Part shown: piece after piece, positions 1 to 6,082 of the stretch
How positions within the stretch are numbered: the stretch's first letter is position 1
Layout of the letters: each line of letters begins with the position of its first letter
Source: Allobosea sp.
GTDB lineage: Bacteria; Pseudomonadota; Alphaproteobacteria; Rhizobiales; Beijerinckiaceae
Direction: 5' to 3'
Assembly: GCA_021732895.1 (NCBI GenBank)
Contig: JAKFWE010000474.1
Coordinates: forward strand, 1-6,082
DNA: 6,082 nucleotides
Notes under the pieces: model-generated
Told to the model about the DNA's origin: nothing
Seen by the model: only the letters and a program-made list of their open reading frames with translations
Databases searched by the model: none
Position numbers and translations under genes: made by a program

Positions 1-1143
1 ACGCTGCGCGGGGACCTCGCCTCGGCTCCGGTCGAGGCGGCGCAGGGCTGGCTCAAGCTCTCGCCGATCAACCGGCGCAGGCTGAACAATTTCAAGGCCA
101 ACAAGCGCGGCTGGTGGTCGCTCTGGATTTTCCTGGCGCTGTTCGTGCTCTCGCTCTTCGCCGAGTTCATCGCCAACGACCGGCCGCTTGTCGTGCGCTA
201 CAAGGGCGAATTCCTGTTTCCGATCGCAGTGAACTATCCGGAAGAGAAATTCGGCGGCTTTCTCGCCACGACCGATTATCGCGACCCGGTCATATCGAAG
301 GAGATCGAGGCCAACGGCTGGGCGATCTGGCCGCCGATCCGCTACAGCTATCGCACCCACAACCTCGATCTGCCCGTGCCGGCGCCGGCGCCGCCGACCT
401 GGCTGCTCAAGGACGAGCAATGCAGAACCGTCGCCGAGCGCCTCGGCGGCCAGACCTGCCGCGATCTCGAATGGAACTGGCTCGGCACCGACGATCAGGG
501 CCGCGACGTGGTCGCGCGGCTGATCTACGGCTTCCGCATCTCGATCCTGTTCGGGCTGATCCTGTCCTCGATATCCTCGGTGATCGGCATCGCGGCGGGC
601 GCGATCCAGGGCTATTTCGGCGGCTGGACCGACCTGATCTTCCAGCGCGTCATCGAAATCTGGACCTCGATCCCGGCGCTCTACCTGCTGATCATCGTGG
701 CGGCGATCATCACGCCGAGCTTCTTCGTGCTGCTCGGCATCCTCTTGCTGTTCTCATGGGTCGCACTCGTCGGCGTGGTCCGGGCCGAGTTCCTGCGGGC
801 GCGCAATTTCGAGTATGTCCGGGCCGCCCGCGCGCTCGGGCTCTCCAACCGCGCCATCATGGTCAAGCACCTTTTGCCCAACGCCATGGTCGCGACGCTG
901 ACCTTCCTGCCCTTCATCCTGAATGGCTCGATCACGACGCTGACATCGCTGGATTTCCTCGGCTTTGGCCTGCCGCCCGGCTCGCCCTCGCTCGGCGAGC
1001 TTCTGGCGCAGGGCAAGGCCAATCTGCAGGCGCCGTGGCTCGGCCTGTCGGGCTTCGTCGTGATCGCGGTTATGCTGTCGCTGCTGATCTTCATCGGCGA
1101 GGCGGTCAGGGACGCCTTTGATCCGCGGAAGACGTTCGCGTGA
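1..1143 (+). CDS. yejE: Peptide ABC transporter inner-membrane permease YejE (5' partial)
   Basis: One of the two membrane subunits of the YejABEF importer, which takes up oligopeptides (and microcin C in enterobacteria) across the inner membrane. The frame is open from base 1 with no ATG, GTG or TTG before the conserved SPINRRRLNNFKANKRGWWS segment, so the start lies upstream; 380 codons are visible and the stop is TGA 1141-1143. That conserved N-terminal segment leads into a first membrane helix (WSLWIFLALFVLSLFAEF, near codons 40-57). A periplasmic insert of about 100 residues follows, typical of YejE. LGTDDQGRDVVARLIYG (codons about 161-177) then opens the OppC-type permease domain with several further helices. 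The EAA loop that docks on the ATPase is visible at about 781-890 (EFLRARNFEYVRAARALG, then the HLLPNA element). A GTG at 145 is in frame but would delete the first helix. The ATPase partner yejF is separated from it by a toxin-antitoxin cassette. Family assignment is confident. Confidence 0.95.
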   Translation, partial: TLRGDLASAPVEAAQGWLKLSPINRRRLNNFKANKRGWWSLWIFLALFVLSLFAEFIANDRPLVVRYKGEFLFPIAVNYPEEKFGGFLATTDYRDPVISKEIEANGWAIWPPIRYSYRTHNLDLPVPAPAPPTWLLKDEQCRTVAERLGGQTCRDLEWNWLGTDDQGRDVVARLIYGFRISILFGLILSSISSVIGIAAGAIQGYFGGWTDLIFQRVIEIWTSIPALYLLIIVAAIITPSFFVLLGILLLFSWVALVGVVRAEFLRARNFEYVRAARALGLSNRAIMVKHLLPNAMVATLTFLPFILNGSITTLTSLDFLGFGLPPGSPSLGELLAQGKANLQAPWLGLSGFVVIAVMLSLLIFIGEAVRDAFDPRKTFA

Positions 1144-1165
1144 GGGGTGTGCTAGGGTCTCCTGT

Positions 1166-1176
1166 GAGGAGAGAGG
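1166..1176 (+). promoter_or_regulatory. Strong ribosome binding site of the antitoxin gene
   Basis: A purine-rich Shine-Dalgarno stretch, GAGGAGAGAGG, whose core AGGAGA (1167-1172) lies 6 nt before ATG 1179. It favours ATG 1179 over the in-frame GTG at 1140, which overlaps the yejE stop and would add 13 residues unlike the conserved N-terminus. Confidence 0.75.
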
Positions 1177-1178
1177 CG

Positions 1179-1421
1179 ATGAACAAGATCGTGCGGGAGC
1201 ATTATCCGGTCGAGAAGCTGCCGGAGGATTTGCGGTTGGCGGTCGGCGCGGCAACCTCTGTTCGGTTGACAATTGAGCCGACACCACATTCGCACGCGTC
1301 CAGCACGCGGCAGGCACTGATGCGCGCCCGGGAACTGGTGCGTTCGGGTCAGATCAAGAGCGTAAGCTCGACGGAAGCAGTGGAACGCATTCGCAAGTTA
1401 CGCGACGAATGGCCATCGTGA
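1179..1421 (+). CDS. Type II antitoxin, VapB-like partner of the PIN toxin
   Basis: An 80-aa protein that probably neutralises the PIN-domain toxin encoded 10 nt downstream. The N-terminus (IVREHYPVEKLPEDLR, residues 4-19) resembles a small-protein family I recall from alphaproteobacterial toxin-antitoxin loci. I see no clear AbrB, ribbon-helix-helix or Phd/YefM fold, so how it binds DNA, if it does, is open. The charged C-terminal part (about residues 58-80: SVSSTEAVERIRKLRDEWPS) looks helical and is the expected toxin-wrapping segment. ATG 1179 was chosen for its strong Shine-Dalgarno sequence; stop TGA 1419-1421. Small size, antitoxin-first order and tight spacing to a PIN gene are the main support. 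Such pairs usually repress their own promoter, but no operator could be recognised. GC is lower than in the yej genes, consistent with acquisition from elsewhere. Confidence 0.72.
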   Translation: MNKIVREHYPVEKLPEDLRLAVGAATSVRLTIEPTPHSHASSTRQALMRARELVRSGQIKSVSSTEAVERIRKLRDEWPS

Positions 1422-1431
1422 GCAGTATGCC

Positions 1432-1857
1432 GTGACCGCAGTCTACCTCGACGCGAATGCCCTCATCCGTTTTGTAGAAACCGAGGACGAGTTGTTTGAC
1501 GTCCTGCTTGATGCCGCACGGCTCCGAGAAGGCCGACTTTGCACAAGCGAATTCACTCTTGCCGAAGTGCTAGTTATGCCACTTCGGAATAATGACGACG
1601 CGATGCGCACTATCTACGAGGCATTGTTCGCTTCCGAAAGTGAAGTTGAAATCATCCCTGTGGATCGTGCCGTTCTTTGTCGAAGTGCAAAGCTGCGGGC
1701 ATTCGCAGGTGGGAAAGCTCCAGACGCTATCCATGTCGCTACAGCGATTTTGGCCGGGTGCTCGATTTTCGTATCGTCCGACCAGCGAATCGTTCTGCCT
1801 CATGACATGAGGCGTGTGGATGCGGACGCTGTCGCCCACGAAGGCATCTGGGATTGA
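1432..1857 (+). CDS. vapC: PIN-domain ribonuclease toxin, VapC-like
   Basis: A 141-aa single PIN domain, close to the usual VapC length of 130-145 aa. The family are Mg2+/Mn2+-dependent RNases that cut tRNA or rRNA and halt growth when not held by their antitoxin. The acidic active-site set is present: D7 in YLDANALI, E45 in TSEFTLAEVLVMPL, D98 in KAPDAIHVATA and D117 in FVSSDQRI, so the toxin looks catalytically intact. The start is GTG 1432, 10 nt after the antitoxin stop, with only a weak GAG at 1420-1422; nearby ATG 1409 and ATG 1427 are out of frame. This suggests translation coupled to the antitoxin. The stop TGA 1855-1857 overlaps the yejF start. Two sampled 60-base blocks (1561-1620 and 1621-1680) contain 52% and 47% GC, against 73% in a yejF block at 2281-2340, with AT-ending codons unlike the neighbours. 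The PIN call is firm; the RNA target is unknown. Confidence 0.92.
   Translation: MTAVYLDANALIRFVETEDELFDVLLDAARLREGRLCTSEFTLAEVLVMPLRNNDDAMRTIYEALFASESEVEIIPVDRAVLCRSAKLRAFAGGKAPDAIHVATAILAGCSIFVSSDQRIVLPHDMRRVDADAVAHEGIWD
1841..1857 (+). promoter_or_regulatory. yejF translation start embedded in the end of the toxin gene
   Basis: AAGG at 1841-1844, inside the toxin gene, lies 9 nt before TTG 1854, and the TTGA at 1854-1857 joins the yejF start to the toxin stop. The yejF frame has a stop at 1803-1805, no ATG, GTG or TTG between it and 1854, and no ATG or GTG after 1854 until ATG 2094, well beyond Walker A. TTG is therefore the only credible start, and yejF is probably translated by ribosomes finishing the toxin. 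Confidence 0.6.
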
Positions 1858-3482
1858 CCCCCTCCCCCCTCCTCTCCGTTCAGGACCTCTCCGTCGCCTT
1901 CCGCCAAGGCGGCGCTGAGACACTCGCCGTCGATCGCATCTCCTTCGATCTCGCCCGCGGCGAGACACTGGCGATCGTCGGCGAGTCGGGCTCGGGCAAG
2001 TCGGTAACCGCGCTCTCGATCCTGAAGCTGCTGAACTACCCGGCGGCGCATCACCCCTCGGGCACCGTGAACTTCAACGGGCAGAATCTGATCATGGCCG
2101 ACGAGGACGCCATGCGAAAAGTCCGCGGCAACGACATCACCATGGTGTTTCAGGAGCCGATGACCTCGCTCAACCCGCTGCATACGATCCAGCGGCAGAT
2201 CGGCGAAATCCTCGAACTCCACAAAGGGCTGCGCGGCGACAGGGCGCGCGCCCGGACGCTCGAATTGCTGGCGCTGGTCGGCATCCGCGATGCGGCAAGC
2301 CGGCTGGAGGCCTATCCGCACCAGCTCTCCGGCGGGCAGCGCCAGCGCGTGATGATCGCGATGGCGCTCGCCAATGAGCCGGAGCTGCTGATCGCCGACG
2401 AACCGACGACGGCGCTCGACGTGACGGTGCAGGCGCAGATCCTGACGCTGCTGAAGCAGCTTCAGGGCCGGCTCGGCATGGCCATGCTGTTCATCACCCA
2501 TGATCTCGGCATCGTCCGGCGCATCGCCGACAGGGTCTGCGTCATGCTGAAAGGCAAGATCGTCGAGCAGGGGCCGGTCGCCGAGATATTCGGCAATCCG
2601 CGGCACGACTATACGAGGCGCCTGCTGGCGGCCGAGCCGAAGGGCCGGCCCCAGCCGGTCGCCGCGAACGCCGCGACGCTGCTCGAAGCGGGGCCGATGA
2701 AGATCTGGTTCCCGATCCGATCCGGCTTCCTGCGCCGCGCCACCGGCCATGTGAAGGCGGTCGATGGCATTTCGATCTCGGTGCGTGAGGGCGAGACGCT
2801 CGGGGTGGTCGGCGAATCCGGCTCCGGCAAGACGACCCTGGGCCTCGCCATCCTGCGGCTGATCTCGTCGGAGGGCCCGATCGTCTTTCTGGGAGGCCGC
2901 ATCGACGGGCTGTCAGGTTCGCAGATCCGGCCGAAGCGAAAGGACCTGCAGGTCGTCTTCCAGGACCCTTACGGCTCGCTGTCGCCGCGCATGTCGGTGG
3001 CCGAGATCGTGGCCGAGGGGCTGACGGTGCAGCAGACCGGGCTGAGCTATGGGCAGCGTCGCGAGATCGTCGCCGGCGCGCTTGCCGATGTCGGGCTCGA
3101 TCCCGCCGCGATGGACCGCTACCCGCATGAATTCTCCGGCGGGCAGCGCCAGCGCATCGCCATCGCGCGCGCCATGGCGCTCAACCCGAAATTCGTCGTG
3201 CTGGACGAGCCGACCTCGGCGCTCGACATGTCCGTGCAGGCGCAGATCGTCGATCTGCTGCGCGACCTCCAGGCGAAGCGCAAGCTCGGCTATCTCTTCA
3301 TCAGCCACGATCTAAAGGTGGTGCGCGCGCTCTCGCACCGGGTCGTTGTGATGCAGAACGGCAAGGTCGTCGAGCAGGGCCCGGCCGAAGAGATTTTCGC
3401 GCGGCCCCGCGAGGCCTACACGCAGGCGCTGCTGGCCGCCGCGCTCAATCTCGAGCCCGTCGGCGCGGCCGTGAGGGACTAG
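1854..3482 (+). CDS. yejF: Peptide ABC transporter double-ATPase subunit YejF
   Basis: The cytoplasmic ATPase of the YejABEF peptide importer, with two fused nucleotide-binding domains in 542 aa (family about 530-545). Domain 1 has Walker A GESGSGKS (residues 43-50), Q-loop Q100, signature LSGGQ (158-162), Walker B ending D182-E183 and H-loop H216. Domain 2 has Walker A GESGSGKT (320-327), Q370, FSGGQ (427-431), D451-E452 and H485. Both sites carry all key residues, so both should hydrolyse ATP. Each domain is followed by the C-terminal extension typical of oligopeptide transporters (for example GKIVEQGPVAEIFGNPRHDY after domain 1). The TTG start is unusual but forced, overlapping the toxin stop by 4 nt. 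Stop is TAG 3480-3482; deoB starts 2 nt later. High GC matches yejE and contrasts with the toxin cassette between them. Function is assigned with high confidence; the start codon is less certain. Confidence 0.95.
   Translation: MTPSPLLSVQDLSVAFRQGGAETLAVDRISFDLARGETLAIVGESGSGKSVTALSILKLLNYPAAHHPSGTVNFNGQNLIMADEDAMRKVRGNDITMVFQEPMTSLNPLHTIQRQIGEILELHKGLRGDRARARTLELLALVGIRDAASRLEAYPHQLSGGQRQRVMIAMALANEPELLIADEPTTALDVTVQAQILTLLKQLQGRLGMAMLFITHDLGIVRRIADRVCVMLKGKIVEQGPVAEIFGNPRHDYTRRLLAAEPKGRPQPVAANAATLLEAGPMKIWFPIRSGFLRRATGHVKAVDGISISVREGETLGVVGESGSGKTTLGLAILRLISSEGPIVFLGGRIDGLSGSQIRPKRKDLQVVFQDPYGSLSPRMSVAEIVAEGLTVQQTGLSYGQRREIVAGALADVGLDPAAMDRYPHEFSGGQRQRIAIARAMALNPKFVVLDEPTSALDMSVQAQIVDLLRDLQAKRKLGYLFISHDLKVVRALSHRVVVMQNGKVVEQGPAEEIFARPREAYTQALLAAALNLEPVGAAVRD
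3473..3478 (+). promoter_or_regulatory. Ribosome binding site of deoB inside the end of yejF
   Basis: GAGGGA lies in the last codons of yejF, 6 nt before GTG 3485. It supports the GTG start of deoB and implies that translation of yejF and deoB is coupled. Confidence 0.6.
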
Positions 3483-3484
3483 GC

Positions 3485-4738
3485 GTGGCGCGGGCCATTC
3501 TGGTTGTGCTCGATTCCGTCGGCTGCGGCGGGGCGGCGGACGCCCATCTCTACGGCGACGAGGGTTCCGACACGCTGGGCCACATCGCGCTGGCCTGCCT
3601 GGAAGGTCGCGGCGATCGCGAGGGACTTCGCGGCGGCCCGCTGCGGATCCCCAATCTGGTGCGGCTCGGCCTCGCCCATGCCTGCGAGGCCTCGACGGGC
3701 CGGCCGCTGGCCGGCATCGACAAACCGCCCGAATCCGCCGGCCGCCATGGCTATGGCGTCGAGATAAGCCAGGGCAAGGACACGCCGTCGGGTCATTGGG
3801 AGATCGCCGGCTGCCCGGTTCCGTTCGCCTGGGGCTATTTCACCGAAGCGCGGAATTCCTTCCCGCCCGATCTGATCGCCGGCATCGTCCGCGAGGGCGG
3901 GGTTCCGGGCGTTCTCGGCAACCGCCAGGCGTCCGGAACCGCCATCATCGACGAACTGGCGGCCGAGCACATCGCGACCGGCAAGCCGATCTGCTACACC
4001 TCCGCCGATTCCGTGTTCCAGATCGCGGCTCACGAGACGCACTTCGGACTGGAGCGGCTTTACGCGCTTTGCCGCGTGGTGCGCCGGCTGGTCGATCCGC
4101 TCAGGATCGGCCGCGTCATCGCCCGCCCCTTCGTCGGCTCGCAGGAGACCGGGTTCACGCGCACCGCGAACCGCAAGGATTTCGCCATCCCGCCGCCGGG
4201 CGAGACCTTGCTCGATCGTCTGGCGGCGCAGGGGCGCGCCGTCGTCACGGTCGGCAAGATCGGCGACATCTTCGCGCATCGCGCCACGGGCCGCGAAATC
4301 AAGCCGTACGGCAACGCGGCGATGGTCGAGGCCGCGCTGGAGGCGTTCGCGGACCTGCCGGATGGTGGCCTCTGCTTCGTCAATCTCGTCGATTTCGACA
4401 GCGAATATGGCCATCGCCGCGACGTGCCGGGCTACGCGGCCGCGCTGGAAGCCTTCGACGCGGCGTTGCCGCGCCTCGAAGCCGCGCTGCGGCCGGGGGA
4501 CCTCGCGATCCTGACCGCCGACCATGGCAACGACCCGACCTGGCCCGGCACCGACCACACCCGCGAGCACGTCCCGATCCTCGCCTTCGGACCCGGCATG
4601 GCGCCGGGCTCTATCGGCCGCCGCGAAAGCTTCGCCGATATCGGCGCGACCCTCTCCGTTTGGCTCGGGGTTGGTTCGCCAGGCTTCGGGAAGGCCTGGC
4701 AGCCGGACCCGGTGAGGTCGGCCGGCGCATCTTCATAA
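3485..4738 (+). CDS. deoB: Phosphopentomutase DeoB
   Basis: Interconverts (deoxy)ribose 1-phosphate and 5-phosphate in the cytoplasm, linking nucleoside breakdown to the pentose phosphate and deoxyribose aldolase routes. It belongs to the alkaline-phosphatase-like metalloenzymes. The two-metal site is complete: D10 (VVLDSVGCG), the phosphorylated T100 (GKDTPSGHWE), D305 and H310 (VDFDSEYGH), D346-H347 (TADHGND) and H358 (GTDHTREH). D175 in TSADSVFQIAAHE matches the substrate-side aspartate of the family. At 417 aa it is slightly longer than the usual 385-410. GTG 3485 is supported by GAGGGA at 3473-3478; stop is TAA 4736-4738. Only 2 nt separate it from yejF, so it is probably cotranscribed with the peptide importer, although other deo genes are not in view. 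The assignment is very secure. Confidence 0.97.
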   Translation: MARAILVVLDSVGCGGAADAHLYGDEGSDTLGHIALACLEGRGDREGLRGGPLRIPNLVRLGLAHACEASTGRPLAGIDKPPESAGRHGYGVEISQGKDTPSGHWEIAGCPVPFAWGYFTEARNSFPPDLIAGIVREGGVPGVLGNRQASGTAIIDELAAEHIATGKPICYTSADSVFQIAAHETHFGLERLYALCRVVRRLVDPLRIGRVIARPFVGSQETGFTRTANRKDFAIPPPGETLLDRLAAQGRAVVTVGKIGDIFAHRATGREIKPYGNAAMVEAALEAFADLPDGGLCFVNLVDFDSEYGHRRDVPGYAAALEAFDAALPRLEAALRPGDLAILTADHGNDPTWPGTDHTREHVPILAFGPGMAPGSIGRRESFADIGATLSVWLGVGSPGFGKAWQPDPVRSAGASS

Positions 4739-4758
4739 TTCATTAAGGCGTGTAAAAT
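4730..4758 (+). promoter_or_regulatory. Candidate promoter for the TadE/TadG-like genes
   Basis: The only AT-rich gap in the window follows deoB. TAAAAT at 4753-4758 matches a sigma-70 -10 box in 5 of 6 positions. The -35 region (TCTTCA to CTTCAT near 4730-4736) is weak. Transcription would begin near 4765, leaving a leader of about 20-30 nt before the TadE-like start. Support is positional and by motif only. Confidence 0.3.
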
Positions 4759-4796
4759 ACAACCGATGGTAGCATTTGCTGCCAATGGGGATATTC

Positions 4797-5225
4797 GTGC
4801 GCCAGCCTGCCAGACGCTTGTTGACGGCCGCATCCGGCGCCAGCGCCGTCGAATTCGCGCTCGTCGCCCCCATCCTGCTGCTGCTTCTCTGCGGCATCGT
4901 CGGCTATGGCTATGTCCTCGGCGTCTATCATGGCGTCCAGCAGATCGCTTCGGAAGCGGCGCGCGCCTCGATTCCGGGATTGACCGACGCCGAGCGCGAG
5001 ACCCTGGCGCGGGCCTTCGTGGCGCAGAACGCCCCGGCCTACGCTTTTCTCGAACCCGCCCGGCTGCGGGTCATGACGGCCTTCAGTGGTCCTCCGGCGG
5101 CGGCCTTCCAGGTCGCCGTGGTCTACGACATGTCCGGCTCCGTCCTTCACCGCCTCGGCTCGCTCGTCGCTCTTCCCGCGCCGCTGGTCGAGCGCCGGGC
5201 GGTGATCCAGCGCGGTGGCTACTGA
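4797..5225 (+). CDS. TadE-like pseudopilin
   Basis: A small membrane-anchored protein of the TadE family, whose members are minor pseudopilins of Tad/Flp pilus systems. A basic N-terminus (RQPARR) is followed by GASAVEF. This fits the prepilin-peptidase pattern G/XXXXEF, with G14 before the predicted cut and E19 at mature position 5. A hydrophobic helix follows (about residues 20-40, ALVAPILLLLLCGIVGYG), then a C-terminal region of about 100 residues expected outside the cytoplasm. The start is uncertain. GTG 4797 has GGGGA at 4787-4791, 5 nt upstream, giving 142 aa. ATG 4785 (146 aa) and TTG 4776 (149 aa) lack a clear Shine-Dalgarno sequence. Stop is TGA 5223-5225. A TadG-like gene follows after 35 nt, the usual pairing. 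No tad assembly ATPase or flp pilin gene is in view, so a working pilus cannot be inferred from this window. Confidence 0.85.
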   Translation: MRQPARRLLTAASGASAVEFALVAPILLLLLCGIVGYGYVLGVYHGVQQIASEAARASIPGLTDAERETLARAFVAQNAPAYAFLEPARLRVMTAFSGPPAAAFQVAVVYDMSGSVLHRLGSLVALPAPLVERRAVIQRGGY

Positions 5226-5248
5226 CCCCCTCCGCCGCTTTCATTTGC

Positions 5249-5254
5249 AGGGAG
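5249..5254 (+). promoter_or_regulatory. Ribosome binding site of the TadG-like gene
   Basis: AGGGAG lies 6 nt before ATG 5261. It fixes the start there, although the same frame stays open back to ATG 4766. The upstream part of that frame only shadows the TadE-like gene and is not protein-like. Confidence 0.7.
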
Positions 5255-5260
5255 CCTCCC

Positions 5261-6070
5261 ATGCGCGCCAGACTTGCAGACTTTCTCCGGGACCAGCGCG
5301 GCGGGGCCTCGCTGCTGATGGCGGCCTCGATCTTCGTCGTCTTCGGCTTCGGGGCCATGGCGGTCGATGTCGGCAGCTTCTTCTACGAGAAGCGCCGGCA
5401 GCAGACCGCGACCGATCTCGCCGCGCTGGCCGCCGCCAGCGATCTGCCGCGCGCCCGCGCCGCGGCCGAGGCCAGCATCCGGGCCAACGGCTTTTCGTCC
5501 GGAAACGTCGAGGCGGTCGAATTCGGCGTCTATACGCCGGACCCGGCCCTGCCGCCGGCGCAGCGCTTCCGCGCCGGCCCCGCCTCGGGCGCCAACGCCG
5601 TTCGCATCGAAACCCGGGCGGTGACGCAGATGCTTCTCGGCCGTGTGCTTGCGGCCTCAGGCGCGGACCTGGCCGGGGAGAACGCCCCGCGCCCGCGCGT
5701 CATCGACGCCAGCGCCGCTGGCGGCGACGTGCCGATCCGTTCGCGCGCCGTCGCCGTGCAGGATGCACAGGCCGCCTTCGCGGTCGGTTCGCGGCTGGCG
5801 CGGCTCGACGGCGGCGTTCTCAACGGAGTGCTGGGCGCCCTGCTCGGGGGCGCAGTTTCCCTGTCGGTGATGGATTACGAGGCGCTGGCGAGGGCGCGCA
5901 TCGATCTGTTCGATTTTTCGAAGGCGCTGAACGCGCGCGCCGATCTCCGGGTCGTGACCTATGACGAGGTGTTGCGCTCGCGGGTCCGGCTCGGCGATGT
6001 GCTCGCCGCCGCGCATGAGGCCGCCCGCGACGGTTCCACGAGCAGCATCGGCGCCAACGCGGCCCTGTAA
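5261..6070 (+). CDS. TadG-like pilus-assembly-related membrane protein, probably truncated
   Basis: A 269-aa protein with the N-terminal Tad (TadE/G-like) domain. After RDQRGGAS comes one membrane helix (about residues 15-35), then AVDVGSFFYEKRRQQTATDLAALAAA (33-59; the VD-G and Q-x-x-x-D-x-A-A-L-A pattern of the family). The remainder is expected outside the cytoplasm. Residues 201-256, starting LSVMDYEALARARIDLF and including VTYDEVL and VRLGDVLAAAHEAAR, resemble the C-terminal domain of longer TadG-like proteins (DUF2134/Tad_C type). As I recall, that domain continues well beyond this point and whole proteins often reach 500-600 aa. Here translation ends at TAA 6068-6070, directly after GANAAL, while the same frame reads on as RLAS to the window edge. 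The gene may therefore be cut by a nonsense change, with the rest outside the window. The start is ATG 5261, supported by AGGGAG. Role in a Tad system is inferred from family only. Confidence 0.8.
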   Translation: MRARLADFLRDQRGGASLLMAASIFVVFGFGAMAVDVGSFFYEKRRQQTATDLAALAAASDLPRARAAAEASIRANGFSSGNVEAVEFGVYTPDPALPPAQRFRAGPASGANAVRIETRAVTQMLLGRVLAASGADLAGENAPRPRVIDASAAGGDVPIRSRAVAVQDAQAAFAVGSRLARLDGGVLNGVLGALLGGAVSLSVMDYEALARARIDLFDFSKALNARADLRVVTYDEVLRSRVRLGDVLAAAHEAARDGSTSSIGANAAL

Positions 6071-6082
6071 CGGCTGGCCTCC

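Noticed and set aside
1140..1178. GTG 1140 as the antitoxin start (13 extra residues)
   Set aside because: ATG 1179 has a strong Shine-Dalgarno sequence at ideal spacing and begins at the family-like N-terminus. The extra residues are probably remnant junction sequence.
1266..1271. Perfect TTGACA -35-like hexamer inside the antitoxin gene
   Set aside because: No matching -10 box at 16-18 nt spacing; lies inside coding sequence, so treated as chance.
754..1317. Minus-strand open frame spanning the end of yejE and the antitoxin
   Set aside because: Crosses two real genes, has no recognisable motif, and its composition is that of an antisense shadow.
1800..2750. Long minus-strand open frame (316 codons) opposite yejF
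   Set aside because: Rich in Arg, Gly, Asp and His with no domain pattern; it mirrors the codon bias of yejF, which has full ABC ATPase motifs on the + strand.
3479..4570. Long minus-strand open frame (363 codons) opposite deoB
   Set aside because: Shadow of the well-supported phosphopentomutase; low-complexity composition typical of antisense frames in high-GC DNA.
4679..4699. Inverted repeat CCAGGC...GCCTGG near the end of deoB as a terminator
   Set aside because: It is inside the coding sequence, short, interrupted by a bulge, and not followed by a T run.
4766..5260. Upstream extension of the TadG-like frame back to ATG 4766
   Set aside because: That part overlaps the TadE-like gene in another frame, is Arg/Pro-rich, and ATG 5261 has a good ribosome binding site directly before the Tad domain.

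Overview
The window is a gene-dense, high-GC stretch (about 70% GC in most genes, GC-rich third codon positions) from what looks like an alphaproteobacterium of the Hyphomicrobiales, possibly Bosea or a close relative. That placement rests on recalled protein resemblance and base composition, not on a database search. All genes read on the + strand. The large minus-strand and alternative-frame open frames are shadows of the coding genes.

Layout: (1) positions 1-1143 hold the 3' part of yejE, an inner-membrane permease of the YejABEF peptide ABC importer. (2) 1179-1857 hold a compact, lower-GC type II toxin-antitoxin pair of VapBC type: an 80-aa antitoxin and a 141-aa PIN-domain toxin. (3) 1854-3482 is yejF, the double-ATPase subunit of the same importer. 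(4) 3485-4738 is deoB (phosphopentomutase), only 2 nt after yejF. (5) A short AT-rich gap with a candidate promoter separates this block from two Tad-type envelope genes: a TadE-like pseudopilin (about 4797-5225) and a TadG-like protein (5261-6070). The latter stops at a TAA just before the window ends, probably earlier than its family normally does.

YejE and YejF belong to one peptide import machine (with YejA and YejB expected upstream), and deoB is probably read through from the same transcript. The VapBC cassette sits exactly in the yejE/yejF junction. It leaves both transporter frames intact and overlaps the yejF start (TTG) with the toxin stop (TGA). The sequence on both sides suggests the ancestral junction was a simple GTGA overlap that the cassette split.

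The most interesting points are this intra-operon insertion with its possible TGA footprint, the poorly characterised antitoxin family, and the probable premature stop in the TadG-like gene. I see no RNA genes, CRISPR arrays, insertion sequences or clear terminators. No non-coding stretch exceeds 60 nt.
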